Origin: Burkholderiales bacterium
Lineage (GTDB): Bacteria; Pseudomonadota; Gammaproteobacteria; Burkholderiales; Burkholderiaceae_C
Direction of reading: 5' to 3'
Assembly (NCBI GenBank): GCA_016223165.1
Contig: JACRPO010000018.1
Coordinates: 1 to 64,000 of the forward strand
Length of the DNA: 64,000 nt
Position 1 is the stretch's first letter, and each line of letters opens with the position of its first letter. Below, piece after piece: positions 10,211-19,074 of this stretch. The notes beneath the pieces are model-generated. The model was not told where the DNA came from. It ran no database searches and saw only the letters and a list, made by a program, of their open reading frames with translations. A program made the translations under genes and the position numbers.

Positions 10211-12220
10211 ATGTGCGGTACCGCTGTACCGGGGCGGGCCGTGCTCGCCCCGGCTTTCCTGTGCGTCTTGCTTTCGTCCCTGGCCGGGTCCGTGCGGGCC
10301 CAGGAAGCGACGACGCTCGAGCTCGAGCGCCTGCTGGCCCAGCCCGTGTACGGCTCGGCCCGCTCGGCCGGCGCGGCCAAGTACGAGCAGGACCTGGCGC
10401 TCGCGCCGGCGGCGGTCACCGTGCGCACTGCCGGCGAGATACGCGACCAGGGCTATCGCACGCTGGCCGAGGTGCTGGCCTCGATCCCCGGCGTGCACCT
10501 GCGCTATGACCGCGCCTACACCTACGTCGGCGCGCGCGGCTTCGAGCGGCCCGGCGACTACTCGTCGCGCCTGCTGCTGCTGATCGACGGGCTGCGCGTC
10601 AACGACAACATCTTCGACCAGGCGGTGGCCGGGCGCGAGTTCCCGCTGGACGTGAACCTGATCGACCGGGTCGAGTTCATCCCCGGTCCGGGCTCGGCGC
10701 TTTACGGCTCCAACGCACTGCTGGGCGTGGTCAACGTGATCACCAAGAAGCCGTCGCAGGAGCCGGGCGCCTACGCCGCGGGGGAGTGGGGCAGCGCCGG
10801 CGCGCGCAAGCTGTTCGGCAGCTGGGGCGGCTCGATCGGGCCGGCGCGCGCGCTGCTGGGCGCCACCACCGAGCGGCGCCCGGGCCGCGACCTGTACTTT
10901 CCCGAGTACGACCAACCCGAGAACAACAACGGCATCGCGCGCGGGCGTGACGCGGAGAGCAACGACAAGCTGTACGCCAAGGTGGTGGCCGGCGACTGGG
11001 TGCTGACGGGCCTCGTGTCCGACCGGCGCAAGCTGCTGCCCACCGGCGCCTACGACGCTGCCTTCAACACGCCCAACCAGTGGAGCGACCGCTACGTCTT
11101 CCTCGATGCGGCGTTCAGTCGGCGGCTGGGCGAGGCGCACGAACTTCAGGTGCGCCTGGGCGCGGCGCGCTACGACTACAACGGCGTGTCGCAGATCGGC
11201 ACCGCGCCGGACATCTCGTCGAGCCACAACCCGACCCAGGGCCGCTGGGTGTCGGGCGAGCTGCGCTACACCTACCTGGGCTTCGCGCGCCATCGCCTGC
11301 TGGCCGGCGTGGAGTATCAGGACAACCTGCGCCAGTTCCAACGTGTCGAATACACCGCCCCGGTGCCCGAGGTCTTCCTCGACGTCGATGGCCGCTCGCG
11401 CCGCCATGCGCTGTACCTGAACGACGAATGGTCGGTCGGCGACGGGCTGCAGCTGCACCTGGGGGTGCGCGCCGACCGCCAGCTCGACGGCAACGGGCGC
11501 GTCAGTCCACGCGCGGCGGCGGTCTGGTCGCCACTGCCGCAGTGGATCTTCAAGGCGCTGGTCGGCGAAGCCTTCCGCGAACCCAATGCCTACGAGCGCC
11601 AGTATTTCGACGATGCCGCGCAGAAGGTCAATCCGGCGCTCAGCGCCGAGCAGCTGCGTTCCGGCGAGTTGTCGGCGGTCTGGCAGGGCGACGCAGCCCT
11701 GAGCGTGCGCGCCTCGCTCTACCGCTTCCGCATGGAGCGGCTGATCGACCTGGTCGAGCAGAGCGACGGGCTGCTGATGTACGAGAACGTCGGCGCGGCG
11801 CGCTCGCGCGGCCTCGAGGTCGAGGCCACGGCGCTGCTGCCGCACGGCGCGCTGCTGCGTGGCAGCTGGTCGCGCCAGCAGACGGTCGATGCGGCCAGTG
11901 GTGCGGCGCTGACCGACGCGCCGCGGTCGCTGGTCAAGCTGGCCTGGACGACGCCGGCCTTCTGGGCGGACACGCGCCTGGGGCTGCACGCCGACCGCGT
12001 GGGGCGGCGCGTCACCGTGGCGCGCGCCTCGCTGCCGCCGCGCACGCTGCTGCACGCCAACCTCGGCTATGAGCCGCCGGGCAGCGGCTGGTCGTTCGCT
12101 CTGGGTGTGCACAACCTGACCGACCGCCGCCATGCCGACCCCGGGGGGCCCGAGCTGGTGCAGGACAGCGTGCCGCAGGACGGGCGCCAATGGCGGCTGC
12201 GCGTGGGGCGGCGCTTCTAG
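10211..12220 (+). CDS. TonB-dependent outer-membrane receptor
   Basis: A receptor of about 669 residues. From the ATG at 10211 the protein opens with a signal peptide ending near SVRAQEA; ATGs at 10136 and 10178 are in frame but would place charged sequence before it. The plug domain contains ALAPAAVTVRTAGEIRDQGY, LAEVLASIPGVHLR and the conserved RVEFIPGPGSALYGSNALLGVVNVITKKP. The barrel ends in the aromatic-terminated strand WRLRVGRRF. It is followed at once by a YfiR-family protein and a hybrid histidine kinase, an arrangement seen repeatedly in proteobacteria and thought to couple outer-membrane sensing to a cytoplasmic kinase. The ligand is unknown; nothing siderophore- or cobalamin-specific is visible. 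Confidence 0.9.
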   Translation: MCGTAVPGRAVLAPAFLCVLLSSLAGSVRAQEATTLELERLLAQPVYGSARSAGAAKYEQDLALAPAAVTVRTAGEIRDQGYRTLAEVLASIPGVHLRYDRAYTYVGARGFERPGDYSSRLLLLIDGLRVNDNIFDQAVAGREFPLDVNLIDRVEFIPGPGSALYGSNALLGVVNVITKKPSQEPGAYAAGEWGSAGARKLFGSWGGSIGPARALLGATTERRPGRDLYFPEYDQPENNNGIARGRDAESNDKLYAKVVAGDWVLTGLVSDRRKLLPTGAYDAAFNTPNQWSDRYVFLDAAFSRRLGEAHELQVRLGAARYDYNGVSQIGTAPDISSSHNPTQGRWVSGELRYTYLGFARHRLLAGVEYQDNLRQFQRVEYTAPVPEVFLDVDGRSRRHALYLNDEWSVGDGLQLHLGVRADRQLDGNGRVSPRAAAVWSPLPQWIFKALVGEAFREPNAYERQYFDDAAQKVNPALSAEQLRSGELSAVWQGDAALSVRASLYRFRMERLIDLVEQSDGLLMYENVGAARSRGLEVEATALLPHGALLRGSWSRQQTVDAASGAALTDAPRSLVKLAWTTPAFWADTRLGLHADRVGRRVTVARASLPPRTLLHANLGYEPPGSGWSFALGVHNLTDRRHADPGGPELVQDSVPQDGRQWRLRVGRRF

Positions 12221-12234
12221 GGCGCCTGGCGGCG

Positions 12235-12792
12235 ATGCGCGGCAGTCACCTTCCGCTTCGTGCGCTGGCCGCCGTGCTCGTCTGCGCGGCCACCTCGCTG
12301 GCCTCCTCTGGGCGCGCGCAGCCGCTGAACCCGGTGCCCAGCGGCGATCGCGCCAAGGCGCTGATCGTGGCCAACTTCGCGCACTTCGCGCGGTGGCCGG
12401 CCAGCGCCTTCGAGCGCGACAGCGACTCGCTGCGCCTGTGCGTCGTGCAGCGAAGCCGCAGCCTCGCCACGGCCTTCCAGGCGCTGGACGGACGGCGCGT
12501 GGGCACGCGCACGCTTCGGGTGGTGCTCGAGCCGGCGCACAACGCGGCAGGCTGCCACCTGCTGTTCGTGCACGAAAGCGCCGGCCCAGCGGCGCCGGCG
12601 GCGATCGCGGCGACGACCGAGCCGACGCTGACCATCGGCGACTTCGACGGCACGCTGGCCCGCGGCGGCATGGTCGAGCTGGTGCTGGTCAACGACGCGC
12701 TGCGCTTCGACGTCGACCTCACAGCGCTGCGCGAGCGGCAGCTCTCGCTGAGCAGCGAGGTGCTGCGCCTGGCGCGGCAGACGCGGCCATGA
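12235..12792 (+). CDS. YfiR-family (DUF4154) periplasmic protein
   Basis: A protein of about 185 residues with an N-terminal signal peptide (LRALAAVLVCAATSLASSGRAQ) and the YfiR/DUF4154 fold: AKALIVANFAHFARWPASAF at the start of the mature part, then LRLCVVQ, and later LTIGDFDGTLARGGMVELVLVNDALRF. YfiR of Pseudomonas is a periplasmic inhibitor of an inner-membrane signalling partner. Here the partner is probably the kinase encoded next, whose extracytoplasmic loop could be its target (inference). The ATG at 12235 lies 14 bp after the receptor's stop; an in-frame ATG at 12190 would overlap the receptor. The stop codon lies inside an interspersed repeat that begins at 12789. Confidence 0.85.
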   Translation: MRGSHLPLRALAAVLVCAATSLASSGRAQPLNPVPSGDRAKALIVANFAHFARWPASAFERDSDSLRLCVVQRSRSLATAFQALDGRRVGTRTLRVVLEPAHNAAGCHLLFVHESAGPAAPAAIAATTEPTLTIGDFDGTLARGGMVELVLVNDALRFDVDLTALRERQLSLSSEVLRLARQTRP

Positions 12793-12860
12793 GCCCGCCC
12801 GGCCGCCCGAAGGGCGAATGCCGCAGCGCGAAGCGCGAAGGTCCGCTCCAGTGAGCCCGC
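12789..12860 (+). repeat. Interspersed repeat, copy 1 (family also at 53994)
   Basis: About 70 bp (atgagcccgccc, gccgcccgaagggcgaatgcc, gcgaag, cgaaggtc, ccagtgagcccgcc) closely match 53994-54061. The first bases overlap the YfiR stop codon and the last run into the presumed start of the histidine kinase. The repeat is framed at both ends by gtgagcccgcc-like sequence. Confidence 0.75.
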
Positions 12861-15193
12861 CCACCCCGCCGCCGACCGCCGACGTGTTCGCCCCCATGGA
12901 TGCCGGCGCGACGCGCGCTGCCGCCACGGTGCCGCGGCTGCCGCTGCACACGCGGCTGCGCCGGCTGTTCATCTCGATCGCGCTGATCACCGCGGCGGCC
13001 GGTTTCGCCGCCGTGGCCGGCGTCGGTGCCTGGTTCCAGTTCACGCAGGCACGCGACGCGACGCGCGAGATCGCGCTGGGCCTGGCCTACACGCTGCGCG
13101 CGCCGCTGGCCTTCGACGACCGCAGCGCGGTGGGCGACTCGCTCGGGCCGCTGGCCTCGCGGCCGATGGTGCGCGGCGCCTGGGTCTACGACCGTGAACA
13201 GCGCCTGGTCGGGCGCTACGGCCCGCTGGCCGGCGCCAACGGCGCGCTGCCGCAGGATCGGCCGTTCGCCGGGCCGCAGGTCGTCGCACTGGACGTGCAC
13301 CTGGGCGAGCAGCGCGTCGGCCGCGTGGTGGTGGCCGGCAGCCTGGCCGATGTGCACCGCATGCTCGCGATCGAGCTGGCCGCGATCCTGGCCGGCAGCG
13401 GCATCGGCCTGGCGCTCGCGCTCGTGCTGGGGCGGCGGCTGGCCGCGCGCATCATCGATCCGGTGGCGCGCCTGGCCGACACCTCGGCGGCGATCGCCCG
13501 CGGCGGCGACTACTCGCGCCGCCTGGGCGGCGCCGGCGACGACGAGATCGGCGACGCGATCCGCGCCTTCAACCGCATGCTCGACGAGGTGCAGGCGCGC
13601 GACGCGGCGCTGGCCGACTCGAACCGCACGCTCGAGGCGCGCGTGGCCGAGCGCACGCGCGCTCTCGAGCGCGAGACGGCGCGTGCCGTCGACGCGTCGA
13701 AGGCGAAGACCCGCTTCCTGGCGACCATGAGCCACGAACTGCGCACGCCCCTGAACGCGGTGATCGGCGCGGCGCAGCTGCTGCAGCAGTCGCGTGCCGC
13801 GGCTGGCCAGGCGCACCTGGTGGACACCGTGCGCGACGGCGGCACCACGCTGCTGGGGCTGATCGAGAACGTGCTCGACGTGGCGCGCATCGAGTCGGGC
13901 GCCCTCGAGCTGGCGCGCGTGCCGTTCGACCTGGTCGAGTGCGTCGAGTCGGTGATCGCCACCGCGGCGGTGGGCGCACGCGTCAAGGGCATCGCGCTGG
14001 CCGCGGTGATCGACCCGCAGCCGCACGCCTGGCGCAGCGGCGACCCGGTGCGCCTGGCCCAGGTGCTGCGCAACTTCGTCGGCAACGCGCTCAAGTTCAC
14101 GCTGCACGGGCAGGTGGTGCTGCGCGTGCAAGGCAGCGCGCACGCCGACGCGCTGCGCTTCTCGGTCGAGGACAGCGGCATCGGCATCGAGCATGACGCG
14201 CTGGCGCGGCTGTTCCGGCCGTTCTCGCAGGTCGACCCGAGCACGACGCGGCGCTTCGGCGGCAGCGGCCTGGGCCTGGCAATTTCGCGCCAGCTCGCGC
14301 AGGCGATGGGCGGCGAGGTCGAGGTCGAGAGCCAGCCGGGAGTCGGCTCGTGCTTCAGCCTGGCGCTCGACTTGCCGTGCTGTGCCAGCCCGGCCCCGGA
14401 GCCGCGCGTCGCGCGCGCCCGCGCGGCGGTGCTCGAGGCGCACGACGCAAGCGCGCAGGCGCTGGTCGCGCTGCTCGAGCGCATCGGCTGCGAGGCCAGC
14501 CGCTGCCGCGACGCGGCCGAGCTGCGCACATGGCAACGGTGCAAAGCCGGCCCAGGCTGGGTGCTCGCGTCGGCCGGCTTGCTGCATGAGGTGGGCGCGG
14601 CCGACCCGGTCGATCCCCTGCGCCTGGTGCTGCTGACCGAGCAGCCCGGCGAGGCGCAGGCGCCGCGGCGCCTGGTCAAGCCGGTCATGCGCGCGGCACT
14701 GGAGCGCGCGCTGCGCGAGGACGACGACGGCGACCACGCGGCCGACGAGGCGCGCGCGCGCGTCGGGGGCTTGCCTTCGATGATGAAAGGGGCGGCGCCG
14801 GTGGTGCTGGTGGTCGAGGACGACCCGACCAACCAGATGATCGTCTGCTCGATGCTGGCCAAGGCGCGCTATGCCTGCGAGGCCGCGAGCGACGGCGGCC
14901 AGGCGCTGCTCGCACTGGCGGAGCGCCGCTTCGACCTGGTGCTGCTGGACTGGCGAATGCCCGACATGGACGGCCTGGAGGTCGCGCGCCGCGTGCGCAG
15001 CGGTGCGGCCGGCGAGGCCGCACGCCGCACGCCGATCGTCGCGCTGACGGCCAACGCCTTCGCCGAGGACCGCGCCGCCTGCCTGGCCGCCGGCATGGAC
15101 GACTTCCTGACCAAGCCGGTGCACGCGGCCCAGCTCGAGCGCGTGGTGGAACGCTGGACACGCACGAGCCCCGCATCGACGGCGGCAACGTGA
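12818..15193 (+). CDS. Hybrid sensor histidine kinase with C-terminal receiver
   Basis: From the ATG at 12818 the protein is 791 residues. TM1 is at about 50-73, a periplasmic CHASE8-like loop at about 74-183, TM2 at about 184-206, then HAMP, a coiled linker, the HisKA box LATMSHELRTPLNAV with His306, an HATPase domain, and a C-terminal receiver with phospho-acceptor Asp711 (LVLLDWRMPDMDG). Between HATPase and receiver lies a degenerate receiver-like stretch without an acceptor Asp. Residues 1-14 are encoded inside an interspersed repeat, so the true start may be the GTG at 12851 or the ATG at 12896. It likely forms a signalling unit with the upstream YfiR protein and TonB receptor. It has no DNA-binding output of its own. 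Confidence 0.9.
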   Translation: MPQREARRSAPVSPPTPPPTADVFAPMDAGATRAAATVPRLPLHTRLRRLFISIALITAAAGFAAVAGVGAWFQFTQARDATREIALGLAYTLRAPLAFDDRSAVGDSLGPLASRPMVRGAWVYDREQRLVGRYGPLAGANGALPQDRPFAGPQVVALDVHLGEQRVGRVVVAGSLADVHRMLAIELAAILAGSGIGLALALVLGRRLAARIIDPVARLADTSAAIARGGDYSRRLGGAGDDEIGDAIRAFNRMLDEVQARDAALADSNRTLEARVAERTRALERETARAVDASKAKTRFLATMSHELRTPLNAVIGAAQLLQQSRAAAGQAHLVDTVRDGGTTLLGLIENVLDVARIESGALELARVPFDLVECVESVIATAAVGARVKGIALAAVIDPQPHAWRSGDPVRLAQVLRNFVGNALKFTLHGQVVLRVQGSAHADALRFSVEDSGIGIEHDALARLFRPFSQVDPSTTRRFGGSGLGLAISRQLAQAMGGEVEVESQPGVGSCFSLALDLPCCASPAPEPRVARARAAVLEAHDASAQALVALLERIGCEASRCRDAAELRTWQRCKAGPGWVLASAGLLHEVGAADPVDPLRLVLLTEQPGEAQAPRRLVKPVMRAALERALREDDDGDHAADEARARVGGLPSMMKGAAPVVLVVEDDPTNQMIVCSMLAKARYACEAASDGGQALLALAERRFDLVLLDWRMPDMDGLEVARRVRSGAAGEAARRTPIVALTANAFAEDRAACLAAGMDDFLTKPVHAAQLERVVERWTRTSPASTAAT
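15176..15193 (+). repeat. 18-bp direct repeat, right copy
   Basis: Exact second copy of tcgacggcggcaacgtga, ending on the stop codon of the hybrid kinase and encoding the same STAAT tail as the copy at 10078-10095. Confidence 0.7.
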
Positions 15194-15222
15194 GGCCATA
15201 GAGTCCACGTCCGGATCATCGA

Positions 15223-15963
15223 ATGGCCGCGAACAAGCCTGCCTTCCTTCTCGTGCACGGCGCCTGGGGCGGCGCGTGGATCTGGCAGCGCGTGCTGGCG
15301 CCGCTGCGCGCGGCAGGGCACGAGGTGCACGCCGTCACGCTCACCGGCGACGGCGAGCGCGCGCATCTTCGCCGCGCCGACATCGGTATGGGCACGCACG
15401 TGGCCGACGTGCTCGGCCTCGTCGATGCCGAGGAGCTCGATGCCTTCGTGCTCGTCGGCCACAGCTATGGCGGCATGGTCGTCACGGCCGCGGCCGACCG
15501 CATGCTCGCGCGGCCGCCGGGCGCCGGCGGGCGGCCGCGCTCGCTGGTCTATGTCGACGCGATGGTGCCGCTGCCCGGTGAGTCGTGGAGCAGCACGCAC
15601 GCGCCCGACGTGCAGGCGCAGCGGCTGGCCACGGCGGCAATGCACGACAACGCGCTGCCGCCGCCCGACCCGGCGGCCTTCGGCCTCGCGGATGCCGATC
15701 GCGCGTGGCTGCAGCGCCGCCACGTGCCGCATCCGTTCGGCATGTACCGCGAGCCGATCGAGTACGACGCCGCGCGCTGGGCGCGCCTGCCGCGCTGGTT
15801 CATCGACTGCACCGAGCCGGCCTTCCCGACCATCGCTGCCATGCGGCAGCGCGTGCGCGAGCAGCCGGGCTGGCGGGTGCGCGAGCTGAAGACCGGGCAC
15901 TGCCCGATGGTGAGCCGGCCGCAAGAGCTCGTCGCCCTGCTGCTGGAGGCGGCAGCCGCTTGA
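15223..15963 (+). CDS. Alpha/beta hydrolase
   Basis: A 246-residue cytoplasmic hydrolase of the salicylate-esterase-like group. The oxyanion motif is FLLVHGAWGGAWIW (9-22), the nucleophile elbow GHSYGGMV has Ser81, the acid is probably in WFIDCTEPAFP, and the His is in LKTGHCPMVSRP near the C-terminus. The length is normal and there is no signal peptide. Substrate unknown. It ends 273 bp before the ABC-importer operon and probably has its own promoter. Confidence 0.87.
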   Translation: MAANKPAFLLVHGAWGGAWIWQRVLAPLRAAGHEVHAVTLTGDGERAHLRRADIGMGTHVADVLGLVDAEELDAFVLVGHSYGGMVVTAAADRMLARPPGAGGRPRSLVYVDAMVPLPGESWSSTHAPDVQAQRLATAAMHDNALPPPDPAAFGLADADRAWLQRRHVPHPFGMYREPIEYDAARWARLPRWFIDCTEPAFPTIAAMRQRVREQPGWRVRELKTGHCPMVSRPQELVALLLEAAAA

Positions 15964-16160
15964 GGCGGTGACTGAGGCCCTGGGCGAGGCGCCGGCTGAG
16001 GTGCTGCCTGAGGCGATGACTGAAATCCGGGCGATATGTCTGGAAGTCAGTCAATTTCACGCGACACATCCCGCCCAGGAACCGGCTCTCGCGCTCTGAT
16101 TGGCTGAATTCGTGCGCCAGCCCTGCCTCGCGGTCAGGGTTTGCACCAAGTTCGAGCGAA

Positions 16161-16177
16161 TTGGCACGGCCGTTGCG
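16161..16177 (+). promoter_or_regulatory. Sigma54 (-24/-12) promoter of the ABC-importer operon
   Basis: TTGGCACGGCCGTTGCG matches the sigma54 consensus TGGCACG-N4-TTGC with correct spacing between GG and GC. The predicted start is about 12 bases further on, near 16188, leaving a 49-nt leader before the substrate-binding-protein ATG at 16237. The 197 bp upstream of it (15964-16160) contain imperfect gactgaggc-type repeats that could be enhancer sites, though this is weak. A sigma54-type activator gene lies 8 kb upstream. Confidence 0.8.
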
Positions 16178-16236
16178 CCAGTATTCCTCGATGGCAGAGA
16201 TTGTCTGCATTCCATACAACTGACGGAGGCTCCACG

Positions 16237-17469
16237 ATGACCCCAGTGCGAAAGATCCAAACGATGCCGCGCCGCGCGGCGCTGGCCCTGGCTGCCGCCG
16301 CGGCGGTGGGCGCTGCGGCCCTGCCGATGAGCGCCCTGGCGCAGGCCGGCAAGGACATCAAGATCGCCATCATCGCCAGCAAGACCGGCCCGCTCGAGGC
16401 CTATGCGAAGCAGACGATCACGGGCTTCATGATGGGCCTCGAATACGCCACCGGCGGCACGATGACGGTGGCCGGCCGCAAGCTGGTGGTGATCGAGAAG
16501 GACGACCAGGGCAAGCCCGACGTGGGCAAGGCGGCACTCGCCGCGGCCTACGGTGACGACAAGGTCGACATCGCCGTCGGCCCCACCGCCAGCCCGGTGG
16601 CGCTGGCCATGCTGCCGGTGGCCGAGGAGTACAAGAAGGTCCTGCTCGTCGAGCCGGCGGTGGCCGACAGCATTACCGGCGACAAGTGGAACAAGTACAT
16701 CTTCCGTACCGGCCGCAACAGCAGCCAGGACGCGGCGGCCAATGCCGCGGCGCTGGACCAGCCGGGCGTTGTGGTGGCCACGCTCGCCAACGACACCGCC
16801 TTCGGCCGCGACGGCGTCAAGGCGAGCAAGGAGTTCCTGAAGAAGGCCAAGATCGTCCACGAGGAGTACCTGCCCACCGGCACCACCGACTTCACCGCCG
16901 GCCTGCAGCGCATCATCGACAAGCTGAAGGACCAGCCGGGCAAGAAGTACATCAGCGTGGGCTGGGCCGGGGCGCCGACGCCGTTCCCGAAGATCGCCGA
17001 CATGGAGCTCGAGAAGCGCTTCGGCATCAAGCTCGCCACCGGCGGCAACATCCTGCCGGCGATGGTGGCCTACAAGCAGTTCGAGGGCATGGAGGGCGCG
17101 CTGTACTACTACTTCGGCATCCCGAAGAACAAGGCCAACGAGTGGCTGGTGGCCAACCACTACAGCAAGCTCAAGGCGCCGCCCGACTTCTTCACCGCCG
17201 GCGGCATGAGCGCGGCCATCGCGGTGGTCGAGGCGCTGAAGAAGACCAACGGCGACACCAAGACCGACAAGCTCATCACGACGATGGAAGGCATGAGCTT
17301 CGAGACGCCCAAGGGCAAGATGACCTTCCGCAAGGAAGACCACCAGGCGATGCAGGACATGTTCCATTTCCGCATCAAGAACGACCCGGCGTTCGCCTGG
17401 GGCGTGCCTGAGCTCGTGCGGGTGATTCCGGCGGCCGAGCTGCAGATCCCGATCCGCAACAAGCGCTGA
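16237..17469 (+). CDS. ABC importer substrate-binding protein (branched-chain amino acid / amide type)
   Basis: A 410-residue periplasmic binding protein of the LivJ / Peripla_BP_6 family. The ATG at 16237 follows GGAGG by 7 bases and gives a signal peptide (MPRRAALALAAAAAVGAAALP...ALAQA). The mature part has IKIAIIASKTGPLEAYAKQ, a central VATLANDTAFGRDGVKASKEF and a C-terminal WGVPELVRVIP. It is the first gene of a seven-gene unit in which most later genes overlap by four bases, and it follows a sigma54 promoter. Family ligands include branched-chain amino acids, urea, amides and aromatic acids, so the ligand is open. Confidence 0.9.
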   Translation: MTPVRKIQTMPRRAALALAAAAAVGAAALPMSALAQAGKDIKIAIIASKTGPLEAYAKQTITGFMMGLEYATGGTMTVAGRKLVVIEKDDQGKPDVGKAALAAAYGDDKVDIAVGPTASPVALAMLPVAEEYKKVLLVEPAVADSITGDKWNKYIFRTGRNSSQDAAANAAALDQPGVVVATLANDTAFGRDGVKASKEFLKKAKIVHEEYLPTGTTDFTAGLQRIIDKLKDQPGKKYISVGWAGAPTPFPKIADMELEKRFGIKLATGGNILPAMVAYKQFEGMEGALYYYFGIPKNKANEWLVANHYSKLKAPPDFFTAGGMSAAIAVVEALKKTNGDTKTDKLITTMEGMSFETPKGKMTFRKEDHQAMQDMFHFRIKNDPAFAWGVPELVRVIPAAELQIPIRNKR

Positions 17470-17524
17470 TCGATGCGCCTTGCGAGAGGCGGTGCGCGCG
17501 GATAGCGCGCCCGCCGGCAGCGCC

Positions 17525-18304
17525 ATGCTCGAAACCCGCGATCTCACCGTCCGCTTCGGCGGCCACGTGGCCGTCGATCACGTGTCGTGCACGTTCCAGC
17601 CGGGCACGCTGACGGCCATCGTCGGGCCGAACGGTGCGGGCAAGACGACCTACTTCAACCTCATCTCCGGCCAGCTGCCGGCGAGCGAGGGCCAGGTGCT
17701 GCTGGCCGGCGAGGACATCACCGCGCTGCCGGCGCCGCTGCGCACGCGCCGCGGCCTCGGGCGCGCCTTCCAGCTGACGCAGCTGTTCCCGCACCTCACG
17801 GTGCGCGAGAACGTGCGCCTCGCGGTGCAGGCGCGCGAGCAGGGGCGGGGCAAGGGCGGCGGCCTCGGGGGCATCGACCTGCTGCGCCTGTGGCTCGACC
17901 ACAAGGAGTGGATCGCCGAGGCCGACGCGCTGGTCGAGCAGGTGCGCCTCGGTCATCGCGCGGCTGACACGGCGGCCAGCCTGCCGCACGGCGACCAGCG
18001 CAAGCTCGAGGTGGCGATGCTGCTGGCGCTCGACCCCAAGGTGTTCATGTTCGACGAGCCCACCGCCGGCATGAGCGTGGACGAGGTGCCGGTGATCCTG
18101 GACCTCATCCGCGCGCTGAAGGCGCGCAAGGACATCGTCGTGCTGCTCGTCGAGCACAAGATGGACGTGGTGCGCGAGCTCTCGGACCGCATCGTCGTGC
18201 TGCACAACGGCCAGCTCGTCGCCGACGGCGCGCCGGCCGAGGTGATCGCCTCGCCGGTCGTGCAGCAGGCCTATCTCGGCATGGCCGCGGAGGAGCCGGC
18301 ATGA
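17525..18304 (+). CDS. ABC importer ATP-binding protein (LivG type)
   Basis: A cytoplasmic ATPase of about 259 residues. Walker A is GPNGAGKTTYFNLISG, the Q-loop region is RAFQLTQLFPHLTVREN, the signature-like segment is LPHGDQRKLEVAMLLA (HGDQ in place of the canonical LSGGQ, as is common in LivG), and Walker B is KVFMFDEPTAGM. It ends with the expected switch His (LLVEHKMDVV). The ATG at 17525 starts MLETRDLTVRFGG; a TTG at 17480 or a GTG at 17492 would add up to 15 residues. It overlaps the next ATPase gene by four bases. Confidence 0.9.
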   Translation: MLETRDLTVRFGGHVAVDHVSCTFQPGTLTAIVGPNGAGKTTYFNLISGQLPASEGQVLLAGEDITALPAPLRTRRGLGRAFQLTQLFPHLTVRENVRLAVQAREQGRGKGGGLGGIDLLRLWLDHKEWIAEADALVEQVRLGHRAADTAASLPHGDQRKLEVAMLLALDPKVFMFDEPTAGMSVDEVPVILDLIRALKARKDIVVLLVEHKMDVVRELSDRIVVLHNGQLVADGAPAEVIASPVVQQAYLGMAAEEPA

Positions 18305-19074
18305 GTGCGGCCGCGAACACGACAACGAACACCCCGCTGCTCGAGCTGCAGGGCGTGCAGACGCACATCGGCGCGTACCACATCCTGCACGGCGTCGACT
18401 TCGCCGTGCCCGAGGGCGAGGTGACGATGCTGCTCGGCCGCAACGGCGCCGGCAAGAGCACGACGCTGCGCACGATCATGGGCCTGTGGCAGGCGAGCGC
18501 CGGCGAGATCCGCCTGCACCGCGGCGGCAAGCCGGAACGGCTGAACGGCCTCGCGACGCCCGACATCGCCGCACGCGGCATCGCCTACGTGCCCGAGAGC
18601 ATGGGCATCTTCACCGACCTCACGGTGAAGGAGAACATCGTGCTCGCCGCGCGTTCGGCGCGCCATGCTGGCGAGCTCGACACGCAGCGGCTCGAGTGGA
18701 TCTTCGGCCTCCTGCCGGCGCTGAAGAAGTTCTGGCTCTACCCGGCGGGCAAGCTCTCGGGCGGGCAGAAGCAGATGCTCGCGGTGGCGCGCGCCATCAT
18801 CGAGCCGCGCGCGCTGATCCTCATCGACGAGCCGAGCAAGGGCCTCGCGCCCTCGATCATCCAGAACCTCATCACCGCCTTCCGCGAGCTCAAGCGGCAG
18901 CGCACGACCCTCCTGCTCGTCGAGCAGAACTTCCAGATGGCGCGCTCGCTCGGCGACAGCGTGGCGGTGATGGACAACGGCCGTGTCGTGCATCGCGGCG
19001 CCATGGCCGCGCTGGCCGACGACGAGGCGCTGCAGCAACGGCTGCTCGGGCTTTCACTGGGAGCGCATGCATGA
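18301..19074 (+). CDS. ABC importer ATP-binding protein (LivF type)
   Basis: A 257-residue ATPase paired with the LivG-type protein just upstream. It shows Walker A GRNGAGKSTTLRTIMG, Q-loop YVPESMGIFTDLTVKEN, signature KLSGGQKQMLAVARAI, Walker B ALILIDEPSKGLAPS and switch His region LLVEQNFQMA. Its ATG overlaps the preceding stop (ATGA at 18301), and its own stop overlaps the next start, implying translational coupling across the importer genes. Confidence 0.92.
   Translation: MSAAANTTTNTPLLELQGVQTHIGAYHILHGVDFAVPEGEVTMLLGRNGAGKSTTLRTIMGLWQASAGEIRLHRGGKPERLNGLATPDIAARGIAYVPESMGIFTDLTVKENIVLAARSARHAGELDTQRLEWIFGLLPALKKFWLYPAGKLSGGQKQMLAVARAIIEPRALILIDEPSKGLAPSIIQNLITAFRELKRQRTTLLLVEQNFQMARSLGDSVAVMDNGRVVHRGAMAALADDEALQQRLLGLSLGAHA

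Noticed and set aside
12719..15208. Long minus-strand open frame opposite the histidine kinase
   Set aside because: Arg/Ala-rich translation without motifs; the opposite strand encodes an intact kinase with all catalytic residues.
15964..16160. Imperfect gactgaggc repeats as enhancer sites for the sigma54 promoter
   Set aside because: The repeats are too degenerate and not palindromic, so they are mentioned only as weak possibilities.
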